From Folioceros fuciformis (lineage: Eukaryota > Anthocerotophyta > Anthocerotopsida > Anthocerotales), in NCBI GenBank assembly GCA_049999805.1, contig JBNGIO010006249.1, positions 137,079 to 195,588 on the forward strand: a stretch of DNA of 58,510 nt, in the 5' to 3' direction. The notes beneath the pieces were generated by a model. The model worked only from the letters and a program-made list of their open reading frames with translations. It made no database searches and was not told the origin of the DNA. The translations under genes were made by a program, and so were the position numbers. Positions 44,415-53,015 of the stretch are shown in pieces. Within the stretch, counting starts at the first letter, position 1; each line of letters starts with the position of its first letter.

Positions 44415-44687
44415 AAGCTTTTCGGAATGACTTAGATATGTTTATCTTCTCAAACGCATTGTCCTCTTTCTTTTTTCAAAGTGTTATACTTCAATGTCGT
44501 ATGTCTATCCTGGTACCACGGTATGAGAATTCTTCCTCTTTCCCATCAAAATGGGAAGAAGAAGAAATCTTATTGCGATGTTCAGATATGGTCCCACTCT
44601 TTTTGCTCGACCTTGCGGGCCCCGGTTACTGCGTGGAAGAGCGCAATCCTCCGTGGCTTCAGCTCGTTGGAACAAGGATGTCTTCAG

Positions 44688-44798
44688 CTGACTCTTCAGC
44701 TGTTCGAAACAGCAATGTCTTCATCTGACTCGTCAGCTGTTCGAAACAGCGATGTCTTCATCGGACTCTTCAGCGTCTTGGAACAAGAATTTCTGCAG
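44688..44798. repeat. 37-bp tandem repeat, ~3 copies, 3' of BAHD
   Basis: Unit CTGACTCTTCAGCTGTTCGA... starts at 44688, 44725 and 44762 (third copy partial). It lies ~270 bases beyond the BAHD stop. 44415-44687 and 44799-45035 have no supported gene. Confidence 0.85.
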
Positions 44799-45034
44799 CT
44801 GCCTGGAACAAAGATGTGATTGTGATTTTCTCTCCACTGCAGACGCCTAGGCCGCGGGCACTCCACTAGGCATTCAGACTTGCAAGTATGTGTGTGCCAA
44901 GACTGCGTTCTTTCTGGTGGTATCCTCCGAGTAATGGCAGTGACTGTCCTGTGGCTGGTCACAAGTGGCTGTCGTGTTAAGCATTCGTGTCCAAGTTCAT
45001 GCGTTTGAGATGAAAACTGTAGGCCTGGGGATGA

Positions 45035-45130
45035 TGATTTGCAAGGCGGCCTTGACAGTGCCGCCTCCCACATCGGCAACCACACAAACATCCCTAAACC
45101 CTTTGGCCAGAAGTGAATCCAAGATGAATA
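45035..45130 (-). pseudogene. O-methyltransferase exon 2 fragment
   Basis: Again carries the complement of the SAM loop (GCCGCCTCCCACATCGGCAA). On the minus strand it gives KGFRDVCVVADVGGG, then a shifted helix. The 3' neighbour TTCATCTTGGATTC also echoes the 41.7-41.86 kb fragment, so both fragments descend from one duplicated block. Confidence 0.75.
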
Positions 45131-45199
45131 AAAAATCGTATGGAGAGCGTGATCAAACGTTGCAATGGCAATGCTCTTACACGACAGTCTTCTTCACGA

Positions 45200-45370
45200 C
45201 CTTCGATCTCACAATGGCAGTGGGCCAGGCACCGAATTTGTGACCGCAAACATGATCTCGGGACTAGACAGCACACGCTTTATCTGTTTGGACCCTGCAC
45301 ACAGCTCTTGCACCTGACCTGAACAACACCCAATCTAGAGCTGTCCAGAGAAGGAAATCTACTGGCAGAC
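45200..45370. repeat. Dispersed repeat, copy B (partner at 39655-39835)
   Basis: Same orientation as copy A, with similar spacing to the neighbouring OMT remnants. 45371-45600 is AT-rich; 45600-45743 is the OMT2 3' flank, which resembles the OMT3 3' flank at 49020-49160 (CTCAGCCTCATC and ACGATACCCACAACATC). Confidence 0.75.
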
Positions 45371-45743
45371 GGGGCAGAGATGAAGAAAGTAGAGGCCATA
45401 TGGTTTTTAAAATGATAATCTATATTATTACTAAGTTTAATACAGTTAATATGTATACAATATGCTACCGCAAATTTGCTGGATTGTGCTGACCATACTG
45501 TGAACTTCAAAATTTCGGCGGGAGATGTGAACATTCCTCGTATCCTTCCCACTCTGCACCATGTCTATTCCATGTCACAAATCATGAACCAGCTCAAGCC
45601 GGGCCTGCCACTTGTAAAACAGGGAAGAATATCTTGACACAAGTTCCGTGTGCCTCAGCCTCATCCGTCACGACATGCTGCAATGGTCTTCAACGGCAAA
45701 CAAACTACGATACCCACAACATCTGTCTGCACTTAGAAGTTTG

Positions 45744-47112
45744 TCATGTGTGTACAGCGGATTTGATAGCTTCCATGATGAATTGGCCGTCAGGGAATCG
45801 GATGAAATTGACGTCGTAGAACGCTGCTGCCGATAATAGACTAAGCCACTCGGACTTAGTACGCTCCATGCCACTGGTATGAGCTAGCATTACCATATCC
45901 CGTCGTAATGTGTCAGCGGTAGCTTCCGGGTCCCCGTACTCATCTGGAGAAGGCAGCACAGTCTCCACCAAAACCAGTTTCCCACCCTTCTCCGGCAGAG
46001 CCTTCCAGCAATTTTGCAAAATCTGGAGGCACTCTTGGTCTCTCCAGTCGTGAAGGATCCACTGCGAGAGGAGCAACTAGGTTAGAAGGTTCAGTCGCAT
46101 ATTCGGGTTTGGGCTGCAGAAGCAAGGCCACTTCGTGGATTTCAGCATCAGTTGGGCTACTCAACAAGGGTACCTTCATGAAGATGGCATCAGCTTCAGG
46201 AATACTAGTGAACATGTCTCCCCCAACGTGTGTGACGCCTGATGGCTTGGCAGAGAAAACTATGCAGTTAGAGGACGAATCCATCCGACCGTTCACTGGA
46301 TACAGCATATCAGCACAGAGGCCGGTCTGAAACCGTGTGTTTACCCACCTGGTATCTCTGGGGCTGTGGATGTCACGGTCGGCATGTCGAAATTGATGCC
46401 TTTGAGATGAGGATTATAGCGGATTATCCTCTCCAACGCCTTGCCACTGCCACCTCCCACATCGGCAACCACAGCCGCCTCCTTGAACCCTTGGTACTCT
46501 TGCAATAAAGGATCCAAGGTGTAAGTGGTGTAAGACGACATGGCGTCAGTGAAAATCCTGCCGAAGTGCTGGTCCTCCTTGCAAACAGTCCACAGATTCT
46601 TCCCGTCGTTTGCCACACCAAAGGGCTCCTTCTTACTGTCGAGGATTGCATCCTCGAGAAACGAAAAGGGGCTGAATACTTTTAGGTGCATGTGCATTCG
46701 CACAACAGGATATACAGAGTGGGGTGAAGAGGAGACCAATAGCTGAGACATCGGCGTAAGACCGTATCGGACGGCGGAAGTCCCATCCCCTACAATTCAA
46801 CACAAATCGTTCGTCAGCGGTAGGTATCACAATCTCCAGAATAGAGGAGCAAGGAACCTTCTCACCATACTCCGCGCGGAACACGTTGTAGAACACCAGG
46901 AAGCGGAGAACACGAGCGAGATACCCCACGTTTGGAGAAGAAGCAGGCAGCTTTGCTGCAATCTCCTCAGCTGTGAGGGCAGCATCCTCGCCGTGACGGG
47001 AGATGATGTCTGAAATCTTGAGGTTCACAACCGCACTGATCACTGTTGATGGCACAAAGCCATACACCAGTCCCAAGAGAGCCTTCCTTGCTCCTCCACC
47101 CTGGTCTGACAT
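45744..47112 (-). CDS. Class II O-methyltransferase, intact copy (OMT2), 356 aa
   Basis: SAM-dependent O-methyltransferase of the plant caffeic acid/flavonoid type; methylates a hydroxyl on a small phenolic or related acceptor. Exons 47112-46866, 46789-46349, 46238-46174, 46061-45744 (247, 441, 65, 318 nt). N-terminal dimerisation domain (GLVYGFVPSTVISAVVNLKI; LTAEEIAAKLPASSPNVGYL), SAM-binding loop VVADVGGGSGKALERI (about residues 190-205), catalytic His in WILHDWRDQE (about residue 255) and C-terminal FPDGQFIMEAIKSAVHT. No premature stop. It is the only fully open copy of three. The 5' flank carries a duplicated leader. Substrate unknown; the family also includes flavonoid, resveratrol and N-acetylserotonin enzymes. 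Confidence 0.93.
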
Positions 47113-47410
47113 TTTCCAAGGACCTGTTTGCCAAGGGGGACTGCCTCTATCTACCGGCAGATTCACAAACCCGGAGATGGACGGACTTGGAACAAAAGAC
47201 CACCCCAAAAGGCAACATTACTCTCCCCCCTTTATACTGAACCTTCCTTGCTCCTCTACCCTGGTCCAAGATTTTTCCGGTACCTGATTGCAAAGCGGGA
47301 ATCCCGCTAGCTAATAACAGCTTCACCGCCTCGGAGATCGACAGACTTAGAACAAAAGACAACTCCAAAACAATCCATACCTCTCCCTCCCCTCCTCCTT
47401 TCGCGGTAAT
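47113..47410 (-). repeat. Duplicated OMT leader upstream of OMT2
   Basis: The 5' leader motif CGGAGAT(G/C)GAC(G/A)GACTT at about 47173 recurs at about 47332, 159 bases away. The second copy also contains a remnant of OMT exon 1 (minus-strand peptide LDQGRGARK, compare MSDQGGGARKA). The unit is thus 5' UTR plus the first dozen codons. Confidence 0.75.
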
Positions 47411-47479
47411 CAAATAAAATGCAAGAGTCACTTGACACCTCGGCTGGGTAGCTACACGACACTAGCAATCGAAAAGTCC

Positions 47480-47880
47480 TATCGTTCATTTCTCGTCCTC
47501 AGCTCTCCTTGTCTCAATCATTTCAGTATTCCAGCATCCCTTCCCTTCCCGAGCTCCTGCAGATTCATAGCACTTCCGACAAACAGAGAAACACAGAAAC
47601 CATCGCCGTCGATTTCTGACTCGCCCGGTCATCTTGTCCGCACACGAAGCCACTCTATCCTGTCGAGACTCTCACATTGCGGGGGAGTCAGAGTCAGCAC
47701 AGAGAGTGAAAAACCAAGCAACAGTGAGGGATTACACAACCTTCACCTCACCACAAGGGCTTCACCTTCAAAAGGTTACAGTGTCAGCCTTGGAGATAAC
47801 GGTATCCGGTGGAATTCCTCTGGTCCTCACCCGCACTGCACTGCATGCAAAAAATCTTTGGTCTGACAGTCGTATAGCAT
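47480..47880 (-). pseudogene. C1D gene copy with internal deletion
   Basis: 47483-47519 matches the 3' end of C1D exon 5 (51151-51187). The match then jumps to sequence equivalent to 51541 and onward, so exon 4 and most of exon 5 are deleted. Copies of exon 3 (47607-47660) and exon 2 (minus-strand RVRTRGIPPDTVISKAD at about 47785-47840, compare YLRTKGISPDTHISKSE) follow. Exon 1 is absent. Non-functional. Confidence 0.75.
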
Positions 47881-47939
47881 ACCAACGTGGACAGGGGAAG
47901 GGTGGGAAAACCTTGGGTTGACAGCTGTACGGCATTTCG

Positions 47940-48530
47940 TCATTCCCTATTTCGTATTTTGCGGCTCCCGGAGATTGATCCGGCCTCCAGTGCGCATTCC
48001 TGTCTTGTTTGCGGGAAATAGATTTGTTTTTCGTGCCTTCTGCTGAGCTCTTGGTTTTGGATTGGAGACTAGGTTGAGCATTCCGCTTCTCTGCTGTGGA
48101 CTGGCACCATTCTTTATGACTGGAGTCTTGCAGGTTCTTCGTGTTCTGCCAGCTTGCGTCACTTATGGACAATGCGTGCAACAACTCGGTTGTTGTTGTT
48201 CTCGTCTTTTCGGCTCTGTTTTCAGGCATCCGCTGTCAACGCAATCCACACTCTTGCAACCATGCCTAACCTGTGAGAAAAGTGGCATTGCTCCCAGAGC
48301 AGCTGCTCCGCTTTGCGTGTGGTAGCGGACACTCGTTTTCTGCCAGGGATCGTTGTATGTTTCTCAAGGTGAGCATGCAAATACTTTGTAAGTGTCCTGG
48401 TTGGAGGATCGTGTTTGTGTGCGAGGATTGCCCGCCTGTATGCTGAAGAATTTGTCGTTTCGCGTTCTGTTGTGTTTGCCAGGAGTTCTCCACAAGTACC
48501 TTGTTGCGATACATTGCTGAGCGCAGATGA
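47940..48530 (+). repeat. Inverted duplicate arm (partner 55610-56340)
   Basis: Reverse complement of 55610-56340 with moderate divergence and small indels. Shared anchors include GGTTGGAGGATCGTGTTTGT, GAGGATTGCCCGCCTGT and TGTTGTGTTTGCCAGGAGTT. The putative exon text HC(S/P)..SSCS.LRVVA(D/E)T and its GTGAG donor are shared, but this copy has a stop in that frame and loses the downstream exons. It looks like a displaced, inverted gene fragment. Confidence 0.75.
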
Positions 48531-49015
48531 TTGAACCGGGAGGCAGGAGCGACTGCTGCCTGGGCGAGGGAAGCCCTGGGCCAGCCCTTCTTTCTTTCGT
48601 CAGGAATCCACCGAAGGTCTTTTCACTATCATTTCTTTCTGAATATGTTAAGTTTTCAATTCAATTCGCGAACAACGTCTCATAATTACAAATGTTATTT
48701 TTAACTATAAAATAGCTTGATGCAGAAATGCTTACGTTCCGTGGTTTGTGGTAAACTCCAGGGCTCCATGTCCTCCAGCCTGTACGTCACGCCGGGAGGC
48801 CTGCCCTCTAGCCTCGTCGTCAGATACGCTGCCATCAGTGGTATGTACGCCATCCAAACAGCAAGGAATATTAGAAGACGATGCAGAGGTCGGTGGGGAT
48901 AAGCACTCCATGATTGCCCCGAACGCGCTACTCCGTTGTTTGCTGGACCGGCCTTCGACGTCCTCCGCCGCCGCAAGTGAGAATCCTCTTCTACCTCACA
49001 AATCGTGGACTACTT
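48531..49015 (-). other. Unassigned stretch with one hydrophobic open frame
   Basis: Minus-strand 48976-48701 is open and contains RLLIFLAVWMAYIPLMAAYL flanked by basic residues. It has no homology I recognise and no splice context. Possibly a fragment of a membrane protein gene; otherwise nothing. Confidence 0.25.
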
Positions 49016-49160
49016 CAAGCACGGTCTGGCACAGCTGTAATACACTCATGATTGTATCGCGAACCTCAGCCTCATCAAGCATCATGTGGTAAGATAGTGT
49101 TGAACAGCAAGGACCCTACGATACCCACAACATCAGATTCAGTCGGCACTTTGAAGATTG

Positions 49161-50533
49161 TTATGTGTGCGCAGCAGATTTGTACGCCTCTATGACGAAC
49201 AGGCCACCACGAAAGGGGATGAAATTGACATCGTAGAAAGCTGCTGCTGATAATAGACTAAGCCACTCGGACTTCGTACGCTCCTTGCCACTGGTATCAG
49301 CTAGCATCAGCATATCCCGTCGTAACGCTTCAAGAGCAGCTTCGGAATTCTGATCCCCGTACTCATCTGGGGAGGGCATCACGCTCTCCACCAACACCAG
49401 CTTCCCACCCTTCTCCGGCAAAGCCTTCCAGCAATTCTGCAAAATCTGGACGCACTCTTGGTCTCTCCAGTCGTGAAGGATTCACTGCGAGAAGGGCACC
49501 CAGGTTGGATGGAGGTTCAGTCGGGGGTCTGGGCAGCAGGAGGAGCTCGTTTCGTTGTTTTCAGTCTCAAGTTGAAGTGTTCTACGAGGTTACCTTCATG
49601 AAGATGGCATCTGCTTCAGAAACGTTGGCGAACATGTTTCCTCCGACGTGCGTGACACCTGATGCCTCGGCAGAGAAAAACTATGCAGTTAGAGGACGAA
49701 TCCATTCGACCGACTGTAGTATTTCAGCAGAGGGGGAAGTGCAGAATAGAATAAGTAATTTACCCACCGCGTATTGCTGGGGCTGTGGACGTCACGGTTG
49801 GCAAGTCGAAATTGATGCCTTTAATATGGGGGTTGTAGACGATTATCCTCTCTAACGCCTTGCCACTGCCACCGCCCACATCGGCAACCAGAGCCACCTC
49901 CTCGAACCCTTGGTACGTTTCCAGTAATGGATCCAAGGCGTAGGAGGTGTGAGACGACATGGCGTCATTGAAGATCCCACCGTGGTGCTCGTCCTCCTTG
50001 CAAATAGTCCACAGATTCTTCCCATCGTTTGCCACACGGAAGGGTTCTTTCGTACTGTCGAGGACTGCATCCTCGATAAAGGAGAACGGGGTGAACACCG
50101 TCAGGTGCATTTGCATTCGCACGAAAGGGTACAAAGAGTGGGGTGCAGTGGAGACCAATAGTTGGGACATGGGCGTAAGACCGTATCGGACGGCGGAAGT
50201 CCCATCCCCTACAACCCAACACATATGATGCGCGTCAGCTGTACGTACCACAATCTGCAGGACAGAGGAGCCAGGTAACCTCTTACCGTACTCAGCGCGG
50301 AATACTTTGTGGAACACTAGGAAGCGGAGAACACGAGCGATGTACCCGACGTTTGGAGAAGCAGCAGGCAGCTCTGCTGCAATCTCCTCAGCTGTAAGGG
50401 CAACATCCTCGCCGTGACGGGCAATGACGTCTGGAATCTTGAGGTTGACAACCCTACTGATGACTGTCGACGGCACGAAGCCATACACCAGACCCAAGAG
50501 AGCTTTCCTTGCTCCTGTACCTTGGTCTGCCAT
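49161..50533 (-). pseudogene. Class II O-methyltransferase copy with TGA at exon 4 start (OMT3)
   Basis: Exons 50533-50287, 50208-49768, 49658-49594, 49484-49161 equivalent to OMT2. The dimerisation and SAM regions are intact (LVADVGGGSGKALERI). The first codon of exon 4, TGG in OMT2 (WILHDW), is TGA here (49484-49482), so the product would end just before the catalytic His. The rest of exon 4 is open to the normal C-terminus (FRGGLFVIEAYKSAAHT) and has a two-codon insertion (DQNSEAALEA). Intron 1 happens to be open in frame. It is a young pseudogene or a null allele. Confidence 0.85.
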
Positions 50534-51060
50534 GCTCTAAGAACTGCTTCCGAGGGGGAAATCCCTCTACCAAATGACAGCTTCACAGGCCCGGAGATGG
50601 ACGGACTTGGAACGAAAGACAACCCCAAAAGAGAAGATAACTTTCCCTCCCCTCCGTACTGATTATTGTCAACCGCACAAAGCCATACAAGCAGTCAGTA
50701 CCACAACCACCTCTAACGTAACATGCCATTACCCAGGTACGGATTGCCAACCGGGAATCCCTCTCAGTAATAGAGGCTTCACAGCCAGCCTGAGAGATCG
50801 ACAGACTTGGAACCAAAAAGCAACCCCAAAAGACAACATGACTCTCCCTCCACTCCGTACTGATCCCTGCTGACGGCACAAAGCCATACACGTCCCAAAA
50901 GAGAGCCTGCCTTCCTTACTCCTCCTCTACCCAGGTCTGCCATTTTCCAAGTACCTGTTTGGTAAGCGGCAATCCCCCGAACCAATAACTGCTTCACAGC
51001 ATCGGAGACCTACGGACTGGGAACAAAAGACGACTCCGACTGCCTTCCCTCTTTCCTGTG
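50534..51060 (-). repeat. Three-unit tandem array of the OMT leader/first-codon segment
   Basis: The motif CGGAGATGGACGGACTTGGAA at about 50591 recurs in altered form at about 50793 and 51003, giving a period near 205 bases. The third unit still contains a copy of OMT exon 1 start (ATG at 50942; MADLGRGGVRKAGSLLGRVW, compare MADQGTGARKALLGLVYGF), which then frameshifts. Each unit therefore duplicates promoter-proximal sequence plus the start codon region. Confidence 0.75.
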
Positions 51061-51148
51061 CGGTGATCAAACAAAACGTAAGCTTCACTTGACAACTAGA
51101 CGGACTACCCACACATGGCTTAGCCTAGTGATCGTGTAGTTCCAAGGT

Positions 51149-52167
51149 TCACTTCTCATCCTCAGCTCTCCCTGTTTCAATCCTTTCTTTCTGAGCGATG
51201 GACAAAAACGCAGCAGCAGCTTCCTTTAAGTCCTTTCCAAACAAGGCCTGTCCCCTCCCGACGTGCTCTCCCCTCCCAACATGCTCTACCCTCGCTCTCT
51301 GCTTCCGAGTAGCAGCAGCCACTCTTCCTACATGATGCACACGCTTCCTTTGATCTGCAAAAGAAAGAAGTGAAATCTCAGGCAGAGCTGACAAGGTCGA
51401 AGGCCAGAACAAGTACTTTCAGCAGCAACGCATCTGTTCACCTTCCGTCAAGTCCGGTATGCCATGCTCGATGAACCTGCCCGCTGCTTGCACATCGATA
51501 GAAGTCGTAGGGCAGGAAGGGGCTGCAAACATTCAGAACATCTCACTGCTATGTCAGAAAAGCTTTACCCAGCATCCCTTCCCTTCCCGAGAACCTGCAG
51601 AATGATAGCACTTTCAACAAGCAGGGACGCAAGAAAAACCAACCTGTGGATTTATAACTCGCCCTGTCAACCTTTTCAGCGTACAAATCCACTCTTTCCT
51701 GCCGAGCCACATACCATGGGATTCAGAGTCAGGGAGAGAGCGAGCCCAAAACCGAGCCAGCATCAAAGGAATGACACAACCTTCAACCCATAACAGGAGC
51801 TTCAAAGAGCTTACAATCTCAGACTTAGAGATGTGGGTGTCCGGGGAAATCCCCTTGGTCCTCAAATACACTGCATACGATAATACCTTGGCTTGACAGC
51901 TGACCTAATCGTGCTGTAAATGCAGGAGAAAGGAAGAACGGCATGCCATGACACTGAATTGCACCACAACATACAAGAGAAGAGACAGCCAGCTGTTTTC
52001 GAGAGCCGCAAGAAGGTGGTGGCCCGATCTACGGGATTGAGATGCTCCAACACGTCCTGTTTACACCTGGGAAGCACCGTTTCCAGCTCCCGCTCCAGGT
52101 CTTGGAGCGCACCCTCTACTTCAGCCAAATTCTGCAACACCGCAGACGGAAGAACTTCGTACGACAT
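51149..52167 (-). CDS. C1D: C1D/Rrp47-family nuclear exosome cofactor, 196 aa
   Basis: Sas10/Utp3/C1D-family nuclear nucleic-acid-binding protein; partners Rrp6 in the nuclear exosome for rRNA and snoRNA 3' processing. Exons 52167-51975, 51870-51815, 51698-51644, 51522-51442, 51354-51149 (193, 56, 55, 81, 206 nt; frame closes). MSYEVLPSAVLQNLAEVEGA then LPRCKQDVLEHLNPVDRATT, FLRLSKTAGCLFS/LYLRTKG, ISPDTHISKSEI/ERVDLYAEK, STAPSCPTTSIDVQAAGRFI and EHGIPDLTEG/DQRKRV follow the family order. The C-terminal tail is basic (nucleic-acid binding). It is the source gene for the fragments at 35470-35740 and 47480-47880. Confidence 0.88.
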
Positions 52168-53015
52168 GGTGGACAAATTTTCACAACGAAAGAATCGGAT
52201 ACCGCGCCAGGATTCCCCGATCTAACTCTCTGATTTACATACGCTGCAGATGTACATTGGCTACAGGCCAATTCCACTTCTATTTCGAGCTTCCCGAAAC
52301 TTTCTGTGTCAATACCGGTAAGCCTCTGGCCGCTACAGTTAAGTAGCTTCCACTTAGGGCTCAAGGGATAAGGATTCTTCGCGACGTTTGGCAACCTCCT
52401 GGATCGTCGGAAGCAGAGCCACCATGGCGGCACCGAACTCCCTGATGCGACAATTCAGGCACGGACGCGAGGAGCATAACAAGGCCGCCATTCAACTGAT
52501 CCATGTCCGCGAAGCGTCTCTTGACATCACAAGCCCGAAAGAGCGCCAAGGCATTCACTGTCGAGCAGAAAGCACAGGGGCAGACTCTAGCAGATTTGCA
52601 AATCTCACCAAACTACAACAGTCCGGCTCCGCTGAATCCAGGAGTTGGAGCCGGGTAGTACAGACTTGCTGCACAAAGTGTCAAACAGGCTAGCAACTGC
52701 GAGGACGAAGGTCCGCAAGGCAGGAGCACGAAGAGGGAGCCCAGATGCAACCGGCAGATTGGGGCGAGCCCGTCCACTGAGCTACTAAGCACAACTTAGT
52801 TGCCTCGAATATATTTAGTACGTGCGCTCACCTTATGCCTTGAATCTTGTTGATGCTGACTGCTTCGTTGACACATTCTCTATTGTTAATCCGCCCGCCC
52901 GGACATGCATACTAGGATAGCCTAGTCTCGAGGTTTCGAGGATTCAGAGGTTGTGGGTGGTTGAGGGATTTTGGCAGTGCTAGGACTAGATAAGCTGAAA
53001 ATTGTAAGTCCTGAA
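52168..53015. other. Spacer between C1D and XBAT31-like genes
   Basis: A minus-strand frame at about 52500-52370 reads RIREFGAAMVALLPTIQEVA then KRREESLSLEP and a stop, which is protein-like but has no supported partner exons. The plus strand has an overlapping open frame 52388-52693 with an ATG at 52424. Neither is convincing. The 3' 200 bases are the downstream region of the XBAT31-like gene. Confidence 0.3.

Noticed and set aside
39857-49484. TGA codons in OMT1 and OMT3 as selenocysteine or programmed readthrough sites
   Set aside because: Land plants lack selenocysteine machinery, the TGAs are at different positions, and the open sister copy has ordinary sense codons there. Simple nonsense mutation is far more likely.
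50209-50286. OMT3 exons 1 and 2 as one continuous exon (frame open through intron 1)
   Set aside because: The intron is bounded by the same GT and AG as in OMT1 and OMT2, and the 26 extra residues would interrupt a conserved helix junction; the open frame is chance.
52388-52693. Plus-strand gene with ATG at 52424
   Set aside because: Low-complexity Ser/Arg composition, no splice partners, overlaps an equally plausible minus-strand fragment; neither could be supported.
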